Positions 1-14,000 of a stretch of 64,000 nt of DNA are shown one piece after another (the first letter of the stretch is position 1; the number at the start of each line of letters is the position of its first letter). The stretch is from NCBI RefSeq assembly GCF_014633365.1, contig NC_068338.1:24748616-24812615 (forward strand), read 5' to 3'. Source of the DNA: Diospyros lotus. Its lineage: Eukaryota; Streptophyta; Magnoliopsida; Ericales; Ebenaceae. The position numbers and the translations under genes were made by a program. The notes under the pieces were generated by a model. That model saw only the letters and a program-made list of their open reading frames with translations. It did no database searches and had not been told where the DNA came from.

Positions 1-222
1 CCAACAATGGCGACTGCATGTGTGTGTGTGTGTGTATATATATGTATGTGTTTGTGTGTGTGTGGGAGTGAAAGAGAGAGGCAAGATGGAGGTTGGCGGT
101 CGGAGCAGAAACTGGGTTGTGGGCTGTGAGAGGGGTGAAATAGGAATTTTAAAATTGTTATGGAATTTGAGAGGGTATGGGTTGTGAAGAGCAAAAATAC
201 GGATTGTGAATAGAATTTCCCC
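1..222. mobile_element. Right end of a MULE-like TIR element, cut by the window start
   Basis: The block ends at 222 with a terminus reading ATAGAATTTCCCC, preceded by a GTTGTGAAGAGCAAAAAT-like stretch. The same end is seen at 61050-61096, and a decayed version at 19091-19309, so it is a family terminal inverted repeat. The left end lies outside the window. A (TG)n/(TA)n microsatellite is at about 17-62. No coding potential is recognised. Confidence 0.6.
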
Positions 223-2090
223 AATACATATGACACAAACAAAAACAACAAAACCCAAAATAAAAAGCAAATAGGAAAACTAAATCTCAAACCTTGAGAC
301 TTCTTGAAGATGGAACATACAAAATGATATAGGTACCAAAGAGCAAGCATTGGATTAGACGATGGGAAAAGATCAAGCTTCACACACAAACCCAATCGAT
401 ACAAAATTAAAATATTCAAGGACAATGGTCTCGTAGATAGAGCTTGAGAGATACTTTTATGTGCGTAACTAGTAAGATCTTTCAAAATCCTAAGACTGAG
501 CCATCATTCAAAGTCCCATGGAGAAAGAGAAGGAGCAAAATTACATAAGTGCCTTAGCTATTGAGAGAAGGCGAGGGATTTCAAGTAAGGAGATGGCGAA
601 GGAATGATATAAAACAAGGGATGGTTGAAGGTTGGCGTTAAAAAAGACTAAGGGAAAAATTGAAAAAAATTGGTAGGAGAATATTATAAAGAGGTTGAAT
701 TGAGTAGATTAAGAAATAAGGAGAAGATGAATGTTGAATCAAGGAATAAACCTAATGGATGTTGTTAATGGCGAAGCTTATTGAAACCTTGGGTCAATAA
801 TAGCAATGCTTCATTCTTGAGGTATAAATCCTAGAGAGACGAGTTCATAATAGATCAAAACATATGTTGTAACTTGTTATTTTGTTTTTGTATCAGCATT
901 GTTACTTGGTAGTTGCTACTTGTTACAAATGTAAACTTTCATTTGTTAAAATTTGATAGAATAACAATATATTAGTTACGTATATATATAGTTATGCAAT
1001 GCAAAACAATTTAGGTTTTTTGTATATTATACTTGTAATTCTTTTATTCTTAATATTTTTATATAATTAATAAAATATTTTGAAATATTATTCAATGCGT
1101 AAATTTTAATACATTATATAAAATCGTGCAAAAAAAAAAAGGGCCATATGGCCTAACTTACTTTGCATATCTAATTATCATCCAATTAAGGTGAGGGTGG
1201 ATATTTGGGCTTTATACTCTTAAAAAAATCAAATTAGCTATATTACATTTAAATTTGTTACAAAATTGACCATTCTATTTTCAAAATGACTAAATAAACT
1301 TTCGTATTTTCATACTCAAGGTCAAAGATAACTAAAGCCTAAAAATAATAATCCTAACTAATAACCGAAATAAAACTCAAGATTGAGCCAAAATCAAACA
1401 TTCAATTGCAATTACATCCCAAGAATTATATTTATAGAGTCACTCGTTATCAAAGAACCTTAATAACATAATATATGCGTGTGATGTCATTTAGAGCTTC
1501 GATTAATGTTTATTTTTAAATAATTTTATTTTTATTAATAAAATATAAATATTATTGGAAGATATTTAGACAATATTTATTGTAAGAGTTTATGCGATTT
1601 TAAAAAAATAAAAATTTATTTAGTGATCTTAAAAGTAAGATGACTAATTTGACCCTAAAGTCAAAATATCCTATCTTTCTTTTACAAGTAGACAAGAAGA
1701 TTCCATCAAAATAGTATATAATGATTTTGTGTCTTTTTGTCACCTAATTTTCTCTCTTATTAAAAAAAATAGATATTTGAATTATAAAAAGTTGGGATGA
1801 TAAGAAAGAACGGATGGACCACAAAAAAGAAGTTGCAATAACATTAAAAAATGAGGGTGTTTTAAGGAAAGTATTTTATATTAAAAGGGGGTTAAGCGAG
1901 AACGAGAAATAGTTTTGGGGTCGTATAATTTATCATTTGGCATGGCCCTAGTCGGCTAATCCTACCAATTCCTTTCTTGCTTGTTGTTGGGTCGTCGCCT
2001 CGTCTCCTTCCGCTCCTTTCTCGAATTTCTTTGAGCTGTCGAGTTTGATTCGATCATCGCGTTCCTTGCTCGGAAACCTTCTCAGAATCG
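223..2090. other. AT-rich region upstream of UEV-A
   Basis: No gene is recognised. The last 150 bp (about 1940-2090) turn CT-rich, as expected for a plant 5' UTR, and lead into the UEV-A start at 2091. No convincing TATA box was singled out. The distal part is AT-rich and may contain further decayed repeats that I could not assign. Confidence 0.5.
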
Positions 2091-5000
2091 ATGGCAATAG
2101 GTTCAGGAGGATCCTCCGTCGTGGGTAAGAACTTGCTCCATTTTAAGCGCTTAATACAAATGTGTGTGTGCAAAATGTAGGATTGTGAGTTTTGCGTTGC
2201 TTACCCTTCGATTGCACGAAGAATTTTTTAATTGGGGATTTGTATTTGATTCTGGGTGTGTGGGTTCGCTTGTATTAATGTGTTTATCTCTGTGGTTATT
2301 TTTTTTTTCAAATTTATTTACAAGGATGAATATATATATATATATGTATATGTTTTTTTTTTTTTTTTTGTTGATTTCTGATGAAGTTGTTATATTCTAA
2401 GTAAAATTTGTTTGTAGCATCTTGATCAACATTTTATACCTCAGTTGTTGCAAAAACGAGAGATCCTTTCATTATTTTTTTGAATTATTAATTGCACTGT
2501 CGGACATTACAGAGGGTGAATATTGACTAATGTTGGGTAGGAAGCAAAGCTACTAGATTACTTGCACATTGCTCTGGCATCGAAGAGTACAGTAGAAGAG
2601 GTAAACATCTGTAGAGATTTTTTGGGCAGAAAAGGATCCTCAGGAACCAAGCATTTCCTTGAGAACACTGATATTTTGTCTGAGATTTCTGAAGCAAGAG
2701 CTTCAAGGTGATAAAAGGAATGGAAAGAGAATACGAGAGAGGAGAAAGAAGATTTACGGTGAAAGAATGCAATCTATTCTCAAAATTACAGAAATAAAGG
2801 GTTAGCTGAGTATTTATATTCAGCTACCCTTGATAACGGAAACTTGCAAGTTGCAGCAAGTTATAACCATCTAACTAACAAATACAACTTTCATAACGAA
2901 TTACAACAACCTTCAACAGAATTAAACCAACTTAAAAGCAGTGTTCTAAAAATCGGGCTAGGCGCCCGCCTAGGCGCTAGGCGGCCGCTGGCCGCCCCGA
3001 AATTGCTCTAGTCGGGCCTCCTAGGCGCCGGCCCGAGTAAACGTCCGGCTTGGGCGCCCAGGCGGCCCAGGCGGCGCCTAGTCGGCCAGCACGCCTAGGG
3101 CTTTTTAGGGCTTTTTTTGCTAAATCATAAATCGAACCTGTTAGCGTCTCCCCCTCTTCACTCTCTTCTCACCTCAACGCTGCTGCCTCAACGTCGCCAA
3201 GCTTCATCGGCCCGCCAGTAGCTCATCGTCGTTGCTGCGTCCAGCTCCATCCTCGCCGCCAAGCTTCATCGTCATCGCCTCTTATCTGTCGCGTCCTCCT
3301 CATCCTCGTTGCCTCAGCGTCGTCGCCCCCGCCCCCGTCCTCGCCGTCGAGCTCCATCTCCGTCGCGGCAAGCTCCATCTCCGTCTACTCGTAACCTCTC
3401 TCTCTCTCTCTCTGTGTGTGTGGGTTGTGCGTTTTTGCTGCGTTTCTGGTTTGTTTTTTATTTTTTATTTTATTTCATTTTCTTTTCTATTTATATATAA
3501 TTATTAGATTTATATTTAATTTTTATTATTAATTATATATATTCTATAATATTTGCAAAAAATCTGCTACTTGCTTATAGTATATTGATGTTTTTATTAT
3601 TGGTTTATGTTGCATTATTAATGCTTTTCAACTTTGATTTAATTAAAAATAACATCAAATTACATTATAAAATTTAAAAAATAAAAAAAAATAACAGTTT
3701 TCTAGGCTCCGCCTAGGCCCCAGCTTGGCGCCCGACTAGCGTCTAGCGCTTTTTAGAACACTGCTTAAAAGCAACTCTAACTGTAGCACAACAAGGAATT
3801 ACACATAACAAAATTATTTTCCTTCCACATTTCCCCTCAAATCAGACTCCATAGCAGAAGAGGACTTGAGAAGTAGCTTGTCTGAAATAGCAGGAGGGCC
3901 ATGAGATATAGGTGACAGCTTAAGGCCAAATTTATTACATAGAAACAGAAATCTATCTCGTGGTAATCCCTTAGTAAAGATATCAGCAACTTGATAGAGA
4001 GTAGGACTAGGAACATATCTGATTTCAACTTCACCATTCTCAACCTTCTCTCAAACAAAGTGAACATTAATCTCAATATGTTTAGTACTTGAATGAAACA
4101 CAGGATTTTCAGCTATACTTTTTGCTGCTGGATTATCATTCCATATAACTGGGATTTTGGTACATGTGTTGAAATATTGTCTCGAGTATATGGTATAAGA
4201 AGAAGAAAAGTGAAAGCAGTGAGTGATGGCAGTGTGCTAGAGGGCCATTGAAGAATTAGATAGAAGTTTATATCCCAAACTGTAATTAATGGAAATAGGG
4301 GGGGTTAAACTGTAAATATCTAATAATATTCATTGGGATATCCACCTACTATTATAAATAGAGGGCAAGGGGTAGCAAATGAAGAGAGAGTTTTCATTTT
4401 TCTGTTTGTAACGAGTGTCTTGATTGTTTCTGAGAAAAAGGCTAGGGCTGTTAGCTTTGTAATCTTGGGGGAAAACAATTGGGGCGCTCGGGAATAGAAG
4501 GGAGAGAAGGGCCATTATTGTATTGATCGATTTCTGGAAATAAAGACTGCTCTCGGGAGGATCTTAGAGGCTGGATGTAGTGTCATTCACATGGCATGAA
4601 CCAGTATAATCTTGATGTTCTTGTGGATGTGTGGTTTGTGTTTCTTGTTTGGTTTAATTCTGTTTTCGGTTTTATTTTCTGTTGATTCTATTAAATCTGT
4701 TCCTTAGATCAAATCCGTGAGTGTGTGAGAGTAAGTGTGGTAGAATTTATGTCCAAGAAATTAGTTCCAACAACCCTAGATATAACAACATGGATAGCCT
4801 AATTCATAAAACAATGACTTCAACCACAAAATTTCAGTGACACCCTAGCAATAGCCCTATACTCAGCTTCTCCAACAGACCTAGCTACCACATATTGTTT
4901 CCTTGAACCCTAGACCAACATATTTTTGCCAAGAAACACACATAACTCACTGGTAGACTTTCTTTTAACTTTACAACCAGCATGATGAGCATCAACATAA

Positions 5001-8000
5001 ACTGTTAGAGACAGATCATCAGGAGAAAAAGTGAACCATAAACCCAGACCAATGGTACCCTTAAGATAACGAAGAAACCTCTTGCAAACCAACCAATGTT
5101 GATGTTTTGGTGAAGACAGAAACTGACTTAGCTTATTCACCATAAAAGCAATATTTTGGTATATGTTAGATATTGAAGGGAACCAATAATAGTTCTACAA
5201 TGAGACGGATTAGAAAATGATTCACCATCATTTGTCAAAGAAATTCCCAGATTAACTGGTGTAACACAAGGCTTGCAATCTTGCATTGCTGCCTTTTTCA
5301 ACAGATCTATGGTATACTTGGACTGAGTAAGACTGCTGTCTCTATGAGCTTCAAACCCTAGGAAGTAATTCACTGATCCTAGAGTTTTGAGAGCAAAATG
5401 AGTGTCTCGATCTCAAATAAAAGAATGAAGAACTTTAGAATCAGAACCAGTAACAAGGATGCCATCCACATAAACAAGGATGAACAAAACATAGTGAGAT
5501 GTCTTCTTGATAAAGAGAGAAGCATAAAAAACTGCTCTTATAAAACACCAACCTTGTAAGGCAGTTCTTAATTTTGTGCACCAAGCTCGAGGAGCCTGCT
5601 TAAGACCATACAATGACTTTTTCAATCTACAAACATGAGAAGGAAATTGAGAACTAACGAATCCTTCATGCTGTAACATGTATACAGTTTCAGTCAAGTC
5701 CCCATTGACAAAGGCATTATTCACATCAACTTGTTAAATATCCCACCCAAAAATAACAACCAAAGAGAATAAGACCCGAATAGTAGGTGTCTTAACCACT
5801 GGACTAAATGTTTCAGCATAGTCAATACTAGGGGTTTGAAAGAATCCCTTAGACACTAACCTGGCTTTATACTTGAGAATAGATCCATCAGGATTATACT
5901 CGACACGAAATACCCATTTGTAGCCAATAAGATTCATATTAGATGAGAAAGGAACAAGACCCCATATGTTATTATGCTGTAATGCAAAAAACTCTTCTTG
6001 CATAGCTTTAACCCACTGAGAATCTAAGAGAGCATCATGAACTAAAGTAGGCTCTAGGGTACTCACTAAGACATGAGGAGAAGTAGTAACAAGCTGTTTG
6101 GATTTAGACTTGGTGATTATGGGATGAATAGAAGGAGCTGGAGAAGTTGTAGGCTTAGATAAGACATTGAGTATGGACTGATGAGAAGAAACAGGGGCCA
6201 AAGAAGGGTTAGAAGAAGAAGTTTTAGCAGAAGAAGAGGATGAGGAAGGAATGGAAGACTGTACTACCCAAGGAGTGGAAGAATAAGGAGAGAAAGAAGG
6301 AATGGAATGAAGAAACAGCATGGAAGAACTATTAGAAGCAGACTTAGACGTAGAGGAGCAAGAAGAAGATGAAAACAAGGTGGGAAAAGAAATTCATCAG
6401 GGTTAAATTGAACATGCCTAGAAACATAAACTTTGCTTGATGGATGTAAATGCTTGTAATTGGCTTGAACATGACTATATCCAAGAAACACACATTTGGT
6501 TGAGTGAAAATCAAATTTGTGCTTGTTAAGGGAAATAGGCACAACCAAAGGGTTGAAGAAACAAGTAATTGGGTTGCTTGTGGTAAAGCAATTCATAAGG
6601 TGAGTTAAAATTGAGAGGAGAGGCTGGTAACAAATTAACAATGTAGACAGCAGTTTGAAATGCTTCTACCTAAAATTGCGATGGCATATGAGCATGGGCT
6701 AGTAAAGTAAGACCCATCTTAGCAATATGTCTATGTTTTCTTTCAACAACACCATTCTATTGGTGTGTATGAGGACATGTTAAACGAGGTTAAAGCCATG
6801 ATCACGAAGATAGGGCAAAAAGGCTTTGAAATTCTCCACTATTATCAGATTGTAAGATTTTAAGTTTGGATTGATTTTGTAATTCAGCAAATTTATGAAA
6901 GGTTATAAAGGTAAACAAGGCATCAATGGATATAGCAATATGTATCTAGTATAAGCATCAACAAAGATGATATAATACCTATATCCTTCTGTAGAAACAA
7001 TAGGAGATGGACCCCACAAATCAGAGTAAACTAATTCCAATGGTTTCTTTGCTGTGATTTTACAATTGGAAACAGGAAGTTGATGCAATTTTTCAATTTT
7101 ACAAGAGTCACAAAAGAGAGAGAAGAACTAGAACAAGGAATATTGTCAAGCCTCGAAGAAGAGGCTTGAATTCAACTATTTAAGAAGAGAAAGAGAGAGA
7201 GATAAAATAGAGAATTTAGGAGGGAAAATGAGAGAGGAATTTAGAGAGAGAAAAGTAGAGGGAAAGAATTCAATTCTCATTCCACAATGAATTCCCATCC
7301 TCCCGCTTAAGAGCCTTACATAGGCTGTTTCTCGTGGGTTACATGCAACCTGAGGGTTTTATGGTAAAAGCTACTAACAAAATCGGTTATCTCCCTCCAA
7401 TTCTACGACTGGAAGTTTAAAATGTAAAGGAAAATACAGAACAGCCCTTGGGATCGTGAAAAATATGAATTTTATTCAAAACTGATTGCAATACATGAAA
7501 AGAAGAATGCCCTAATCTTGCATGCCACTGTTGACATGCGGTTTTATTTTGGGCTACATTTGCATTTGAAGACAGTTCATGACAAAATGAAAGTTGTCTT
7601 TTACATTTATTTGACTTTGAATTCAAAGAAGAAACACTTGTAGCATAAGCCTTGGGCTTGATTGATGAAGATGACCTGGACATAGCATGATCAAATGCTG
7701 GAGACAGTTGATAAAGGCCATCTTTAAGGAGTCCTCGGAGTAGTACCAGTCCTGTATCCTTGTCCTTAATCAAACAAGAATTAGAATGAAATTCAGCAAT
7801 AATATTGTTATCTTTTGTAAGCTGGGACACACTAATAATATTTTTCTTCATATGAGGAACATGAAGAACATTTGAGAAAGAAATGATAGAAGTAGGATTT
7901 GTTTGAGTATAGAGTTGACTAAGACCAATATTGGAAATAGGAAGTTTCTTACCATTTCACTTTGTCAACACCATGGTATGGAGAATGCAAAGACAGGTTA

Positions 8001-11000
8001 TTAAGATGGAAGTTATGTCATTTGTTGCTCCAGAGTCAACAAACCATGAAGGATCTCCATTATAGGAAGGCAAAGAAGCTGAGGCTGAGTTTCTGAGGTG
8101 TGAGGAGGATTGCCATAATGAGCCCCTTGAATAGAACCTACTTCACTCAGAAGAACCTCATTTGAATCACTTGGTACAGTAAGATATGCTGTGGATCAGA
8201 CTGTGACACACTACCAGGTCGTCCAAAATTCTGGCTAGGAAATCTTTGGAAATTTCTGTCAAACCTATGATAACACTTATCAACAAAGTGTTCAGGTTTT
8301 TCACATAATTGACAGTATATTCTCCTAGCACTAGATCTGCCACATCCTCTTCCTCTGTTCATAGAACTACCTCCTCTTGTTCACAATGCAACTTTCCTCA
8401 TGTTTTTCTGTGAATATTTTCCAAAAGCATCCCTTTGCAGACCTTGCATTGTTTTAGAGGGTGTCTCATTTCAGCTTCCCTTTGCTTCAAGTCCTTTAGA
8501 AAGCTTTTCAGCGTTTCAGACCTTGCAAATTTACTGGGATTGCAAGATTAAATTCATATAAAGGGAATTCGTCAGGTTGAGATGACCTTAACTTTACAGA
8601 TTTGCTGAATTAACTGGATGTGCAAGATTTCAGTATGTCATGTTGTGTGTAATGAACAACTTTCTCTGTTGGTGAGATTCTAAAACTTTGTTGATGCTCT
8701 GCAGTTCCCCGAAACTTCAGGTTACTGGAAGAACTTGAACGTGGAGAGAAAGGTATTGGGGATGGTTCTGTTAGCTATGGCATGGATGATGGTGATGATA
8801 TTTTGATGCGCTCATGGACCGGCACTATAATTGGTCCTCACAACGTAAATATCCCTTGAAAATAACCCTTCTCTTATCTTAATTTTATTTGACTGTTCCA
8901 TCTATGAGTATGCCTCACATGTTCCTATAATGACATCTTAAATTTGATGGTGATTGTTTGGAACATAATTCAGAAGTTCTTGTTAATATTTACAATGTTG
9001 CATAGGTATTGGCTTCTTTTGGTATCATTGGTTCTGCATTTGTTAGAAGTATGATGAACATAACACATTGCCAAAAATGGTTATTTGAGAAAATTGGGAA
9101 AATTGTTACTGCAAAGTGGTATTAGAATGTGTGTCCAACACAAGGATTTGTATGAGATGCTTGAAAATACATACGTACCATCTCCACCAACAACAATCAC
9201 AAGCTTTAATCACTATGGGTGGGGTTGGCTACATGAATTCTAGATCTCCAACCATCTCTAGTCATACCTATTTCCATTTAAAATACATATTTACCAAGTC
9301 CAAGAAAAGATGAGAAACTTTTTTTTTTTTTGGATTAGTAAGAAATCAGTTAGAAAGGAGGGAGATGTTGACGTGGTATCACAATTCAATAACTAATTGC
9401 CATGTAGTTAGATTTGAATACATGGTAGTTGCATCTTTACCCCCTACTTCATCAAATCTCCTTCATTAGCAAAACTTTGAAGGAACCTGTGTGTCATGAC
9501 TTGAAAAGAGGGCCCATTATCTAATATGCCATTATAATCGTTTTCCGTTGTTAACAATAAACATGCACGAATAATCTCAAGCATATTAAAATAAATCACG
9601 TTCGATGCATTGTACAATCCTGCTTGTAAATAATGGAGTTGATGGTCAGCTGCTGACCTCTAAGAATTTTCAAAAAGAAATAACGTAATTGTTGCCCACA
9701 TGAAAAAACATGGTACCTACCAAAGGATATATATATATATATATAATATTATCAATGATTTGAATGGAAATTACTTAGGTACACTCGGTGTATCCATGTA
9801 TGGGCCCACCCATACACTAGATGGTTAGGGTTTTGCCATGTCATCAAACAATTTTGGATTTGGCCAAACACAAAAATAAAGTAAAATAAGAATTAGCCAA
9901 ATCTGGAAGTGATGTATGACATGGTGCAATCCTAACTGTTTGGTGTATGAGTGAGTTCATGCATTAGGTGTAGTGTTATTAAAGGCCCAAGGCTCATTAA
10001 GGCACAAAGGGTGTTGGAGCTTGAGGCGTAACGCAAGGCGCACTGCCTGGTGGATGCTAGGCTCATGTTGACTTAAAAAAGAAAAAATATATATATATAT
10101 TCTAGTTGTAGAATAAGGTATAAAATAAGTCTTAATTCTTTATAACATATTCACAAGTATGTTATCAAGAAAATTAAAAAATTTGAGGTATACTAATTAA
10201 AAAAAATATTAAAACAAGTTACATATCTATAAATTTTATTAAAACACATCTCATCATATTTTAGTAACCTACATATAAGCATCACAAAAGTTAAAAATTT
10301 TGTAAAAAATTTTAAAATCTATTGTTGGTATATATTTATATGTATAATGAAAAGAACGATAAAAAATGCAAAAAGATGCAATTTAAGTGTCTTTAAGTCG
10401 AGTTAAATTAAATCTTAAACTATTTATAGGTTTTAAATCCTAATTAAGATGAACTAATTATGCATTTTAAATAATTTAAAAATCATCTTAGTCTACGCCC
10501 ACCTGGGAGCATTTCAGGTGCCAAAGGTGACCCTAGGCATGCCTTTAATAACATTGACTGGGTGTACCTAAGTATTTTCCAATTTGAACAGAAAACATTT
10601 ATCATAACAGGATTGGTACAAGCAAATGCATGGGTTTTTATGTGTTAAATCAAATAACTTGAGAGAGAGAAACTTTAGTTGGAGGAAATTTCATTCCTCA
10701 TCAAACATATAGATTGTACACCTATATATATACAAATTCTAAATGGGTCATGACATAAGCCATCACATAAGTTAAATCTCATACTCCCCCTCAAGGTGGA
10801 ACATATATATAATATGTGTTAAGCTTGTTACAAATGTAATTTATCTGAGGGCGCAAGGGGGCGTTGCTGTAGAAGAAGGCCGCGAGGAAGGAGGCGATGA
10901 TGGCAATGATGCTGATAGGTCGGCGATGCAACGACAATGTGAGATCTATGCAATGCACAAGATTCAGAAAATATGCTGCGAGATCTGAGAGCCGCGTTGG

Positions 11001-14000
11001 AAGGAGAAACAGGCGCGAGATCATTTTCGATGCCAACATATTATTGCTCTCTGATTGGTTGCATTAAAGTATATAACTGATCCACTAGTGTTGGTTGACA
11101 TATAAGGTTACCAACATTCCTTTTAATTTGGGGTCAAGATTATTCTTAATTGTGCCTTGCCCTACTTTTTTGAAAAATGGCATGTTCCTGTCTCCCTGTC
11201 CTATGCCCTCGTGTTTGTGCCTGTGCTTCGTAGACTGCCAAATCCATGTAGGTGTAGGCGTATATAAATGTATGTATGTATATATATATATATATTCATA
11301 TAGTGAGGGAGGGGAGGAAGGGAGGATTAATAGAAAGTAACGTGCAAGTAAGGCACATCTAGCAGTGAGTATACAATTTATATTATGTCATGATTTTTTT
11401 CCTATCTTCATGCATGAATAAATTCTTGTTCATATGATTATATAATTGGAAATTTCACTTCTACTGAAAACTTTTTCAACTCTTTTTAAACTGCTTATAA
11501 GCATAATATGAATGAGATTGTTATGGTTTTGTTGCATGATGTATGAAATTTTATTTGCATTAATTGGATTACGTACCTCATTATCAAGATTATGGATATG
11601 ATAGATTTTGTATTTGGAAAACCCTTGTCTATATTGTAGACATTGGCCTTGAATCAGATTTGTTAATTAATAAAATATTTTTTTTATATTTTTAATGATA
11701 TAATAAAGTAGTATCAAAACTATATTTTGAACTCATAATGAATATTCCTAATTCGAAGTTCCAAATGAATATTTCTAATCTAATTAGCAACCAACTCACA
11801 AGCATTACTCACAGGAATATTTCTAATTGGAACACCAAAAGGTCCAAAACAGGTATTTAGGATTCAAAGAAAATAAAGACTAGAGGTAGGAAATAAATAA
11901 ATGCAAATTGAAGAGGATACAAGCGTGTCGAAATCCAATTGATGTTCAAAGGCAAAGAGGATACAAGTGTGAAGAGTATGGAAACTTAACAGTCATGTGA
12001 TGAAAACATGGAACATCCGAAGAGTCATGCAATTGCCAACTCAGAAAATTGAAGAGTAAACTAAAACTTTTAATGTCTTTGAAGTGTCTGCATAGGAGAT
12101 TTGTGTCCCCTCCTGTGTCCTTTTTCTAAAAATTTAGGTGTCAAACATGTCACGTGGGTGTGTTTGAGTGTCGACATGCTAGCAGCACTGGTACGGAAGC
12201 CCTTTGGAAGTGTTCATGCTTCTTGGGGCATAGTATATTCCTATGTTTATAGAGCCTATACCTACATTGATTTCGCATAACATATTACTATTTCTACATG
12301 GTTTGGCATTGTATAAACCTATTTTTATATGAATTTAGTCTAATGTATACATATTTGTAAATGGATTTAGCGCACTATATACCTATTCCTATATGGATTT
12401 GCTGCTATACATGTTGATTTCTACATATTTATTCTTACATGGATTTCAGTGCTTACACTGTAGTCTCATTAGATCCTTCCACAATTGGCATGTCTTAGGT
12501 GGAAAAAAAATCCAGCCTAAGAATGGTTTTATTCCAAACTAGCAAGGTCTCCCCAAACTTCCCATGTTTGCTATGTTCTACTGACCCATCAGGAATCAGG
12601 ACCAACCTTGGGGTCCTTGTCTTTAAAAGAGGGTTAACTAGCATAGTTGTTAAAAGTGCAAGGCACAAGGCGAAGTGCTAGCTTCAAGCATGAGGCACAT
12701 ATATATAAAAAATATATGTATAAAATACTTATGTAATATTATTTTCAATTTAACATTGTAAAGAGAAAATACTTGTATATAAAAAGAAACAAGAAAAAAA
12801 AGAAGAAGAAAGAAATTAGTTGAATTGAAACTGAACATGTTTTCAGTTTAAAACTTGCATATAAATTAGTTGAAACTGAAAAGAAACAGAAAAAATCGAA
12901 TAGAAATTGAAACAGAAAACAAAACAAGTCTCACGCCCTGTAGTACCACAGACAAATCTTTATGTAAAACAACACAAACCAATAGCAAATACAAAATAGG
13001 TTGTTGGATGATGTTCACCAGCCTCCGGTGACCCTGAGAAAGAAAGCAGGTGGCCAATGCAGAGTCTCACATGCCACCTTTATGTTGGTGTGTGAGACTC
13101 ACTCTCGTATTACTGCTGGAGCATGAGAGCTCCAGCGACCACTGGCTGCCTTGCCTTTTTCCTATCTACAAGTTTATGCATTCATATAAACAAGAAACTA
13201 ATAATACAATGTCAAATTGAGCAAAAGAGCTCTGACATCCCAAAAAGGGAAAAGACCCACAGGTTTAAAGTCTTTCTGCACAAGGTGCATGATGCATGCG
13301 CCTCGTGACTTAGCATGAAGCACGTTCCTTCTCAGTGCCTTTTGAAGGGTGCTGTGACTCATCAATGCTGAGGTGCACAGGGGCTTCATGCCTAGGTGCC
13401 CCTCAGGTTTGCCTTTGATAACTATGTTAACTATGTTTGGCTGCAAAACTAGAAAGGAGGCACCAAATATGGGGATGAACAATTACAGCCAACCTGATCC
13501 ATCACTTAAAGGTCTATACATGTTTGACTTTCCCGAGCTAATTGATTCCTTTGCCAAACAACCCAACACAGACTGACCAAAAAGTGCCTCCCATTTTGTT
13601 TAATCTTGAGCTACATTCCTGCACCTACTGCTTGATCCCACCTCCTCATTCTCTAAGTCAACACGTGACCCTTAAATTGAAGAGAATGCCTTATAAGTGG
13701 AGAAAGAACACTCTAGTATGCATTTACAAGAATAAATGAGATATTTAAATTGGTGAAAACCATAAAAGGATCAAGCGAATGATCCATATTATGAAACTTT
13801 GGTAGTGTGTGATTGAGCAAAGGTGAAGATGAGATATCAATGGCTTTGAAAACCAATTTGGTTTCTTGCCTAGTAGGTCAACAACGAAAGCTATCTACTT
13901 CTTGAGACGTCTAATGGAAGGCTCTATAGATATATAAAAGGATTTATATACTTGGAAAAAACCTATAACAAAGTTCCTAGAGAATCCTTGTAGAATATTT

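Larger units (their letters stand above)
2531..8400 (-). mobile_element. Ty1/copia retrotransposon, 5'-truncated, in UEV-A intron 1
   Basis: On the minus strand, domains run in copia order: a CCHC zinc knuckle ([14 protein letters not shown], about 8290), a GAG-pre-integrase region with HARLGH (about 7540-7850), integrase (about 6600-7088), reverse transcriptase (about 5413-6378) and RNase H (4793-5143, continuing at 3838-4165). The 3' LTR is 2531-3829, and a purine tract TTGAGGGGAAA (3840-3830) precedes it. No 5' LTR or N-terminal gag was found; recognisable element sequence ends near 8400, about 300 bp from UEV-A exon 2. There are many stops, and the RT box reads YVDG in place of YVDD. The body is interrupted by a 606-bp solo LTR (4167-4772), a roughly 300-bp insertion (about 7115-7415) and a hAT element inside the LTR. 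It is dead and must be removed by splicing. Confidence 0.88.

Noticed and set aside
3232..3507. Plus-strand frames in the hAT element
   Set aside because: Low-complexity Pro/Arg or Phe-rich; no transposase motif.
4158..4780. Target duplication for the solo LTR at 4167
   Set aside because: Flanking 5-mers ACATG and ACCCT do not match, so none is claimed.
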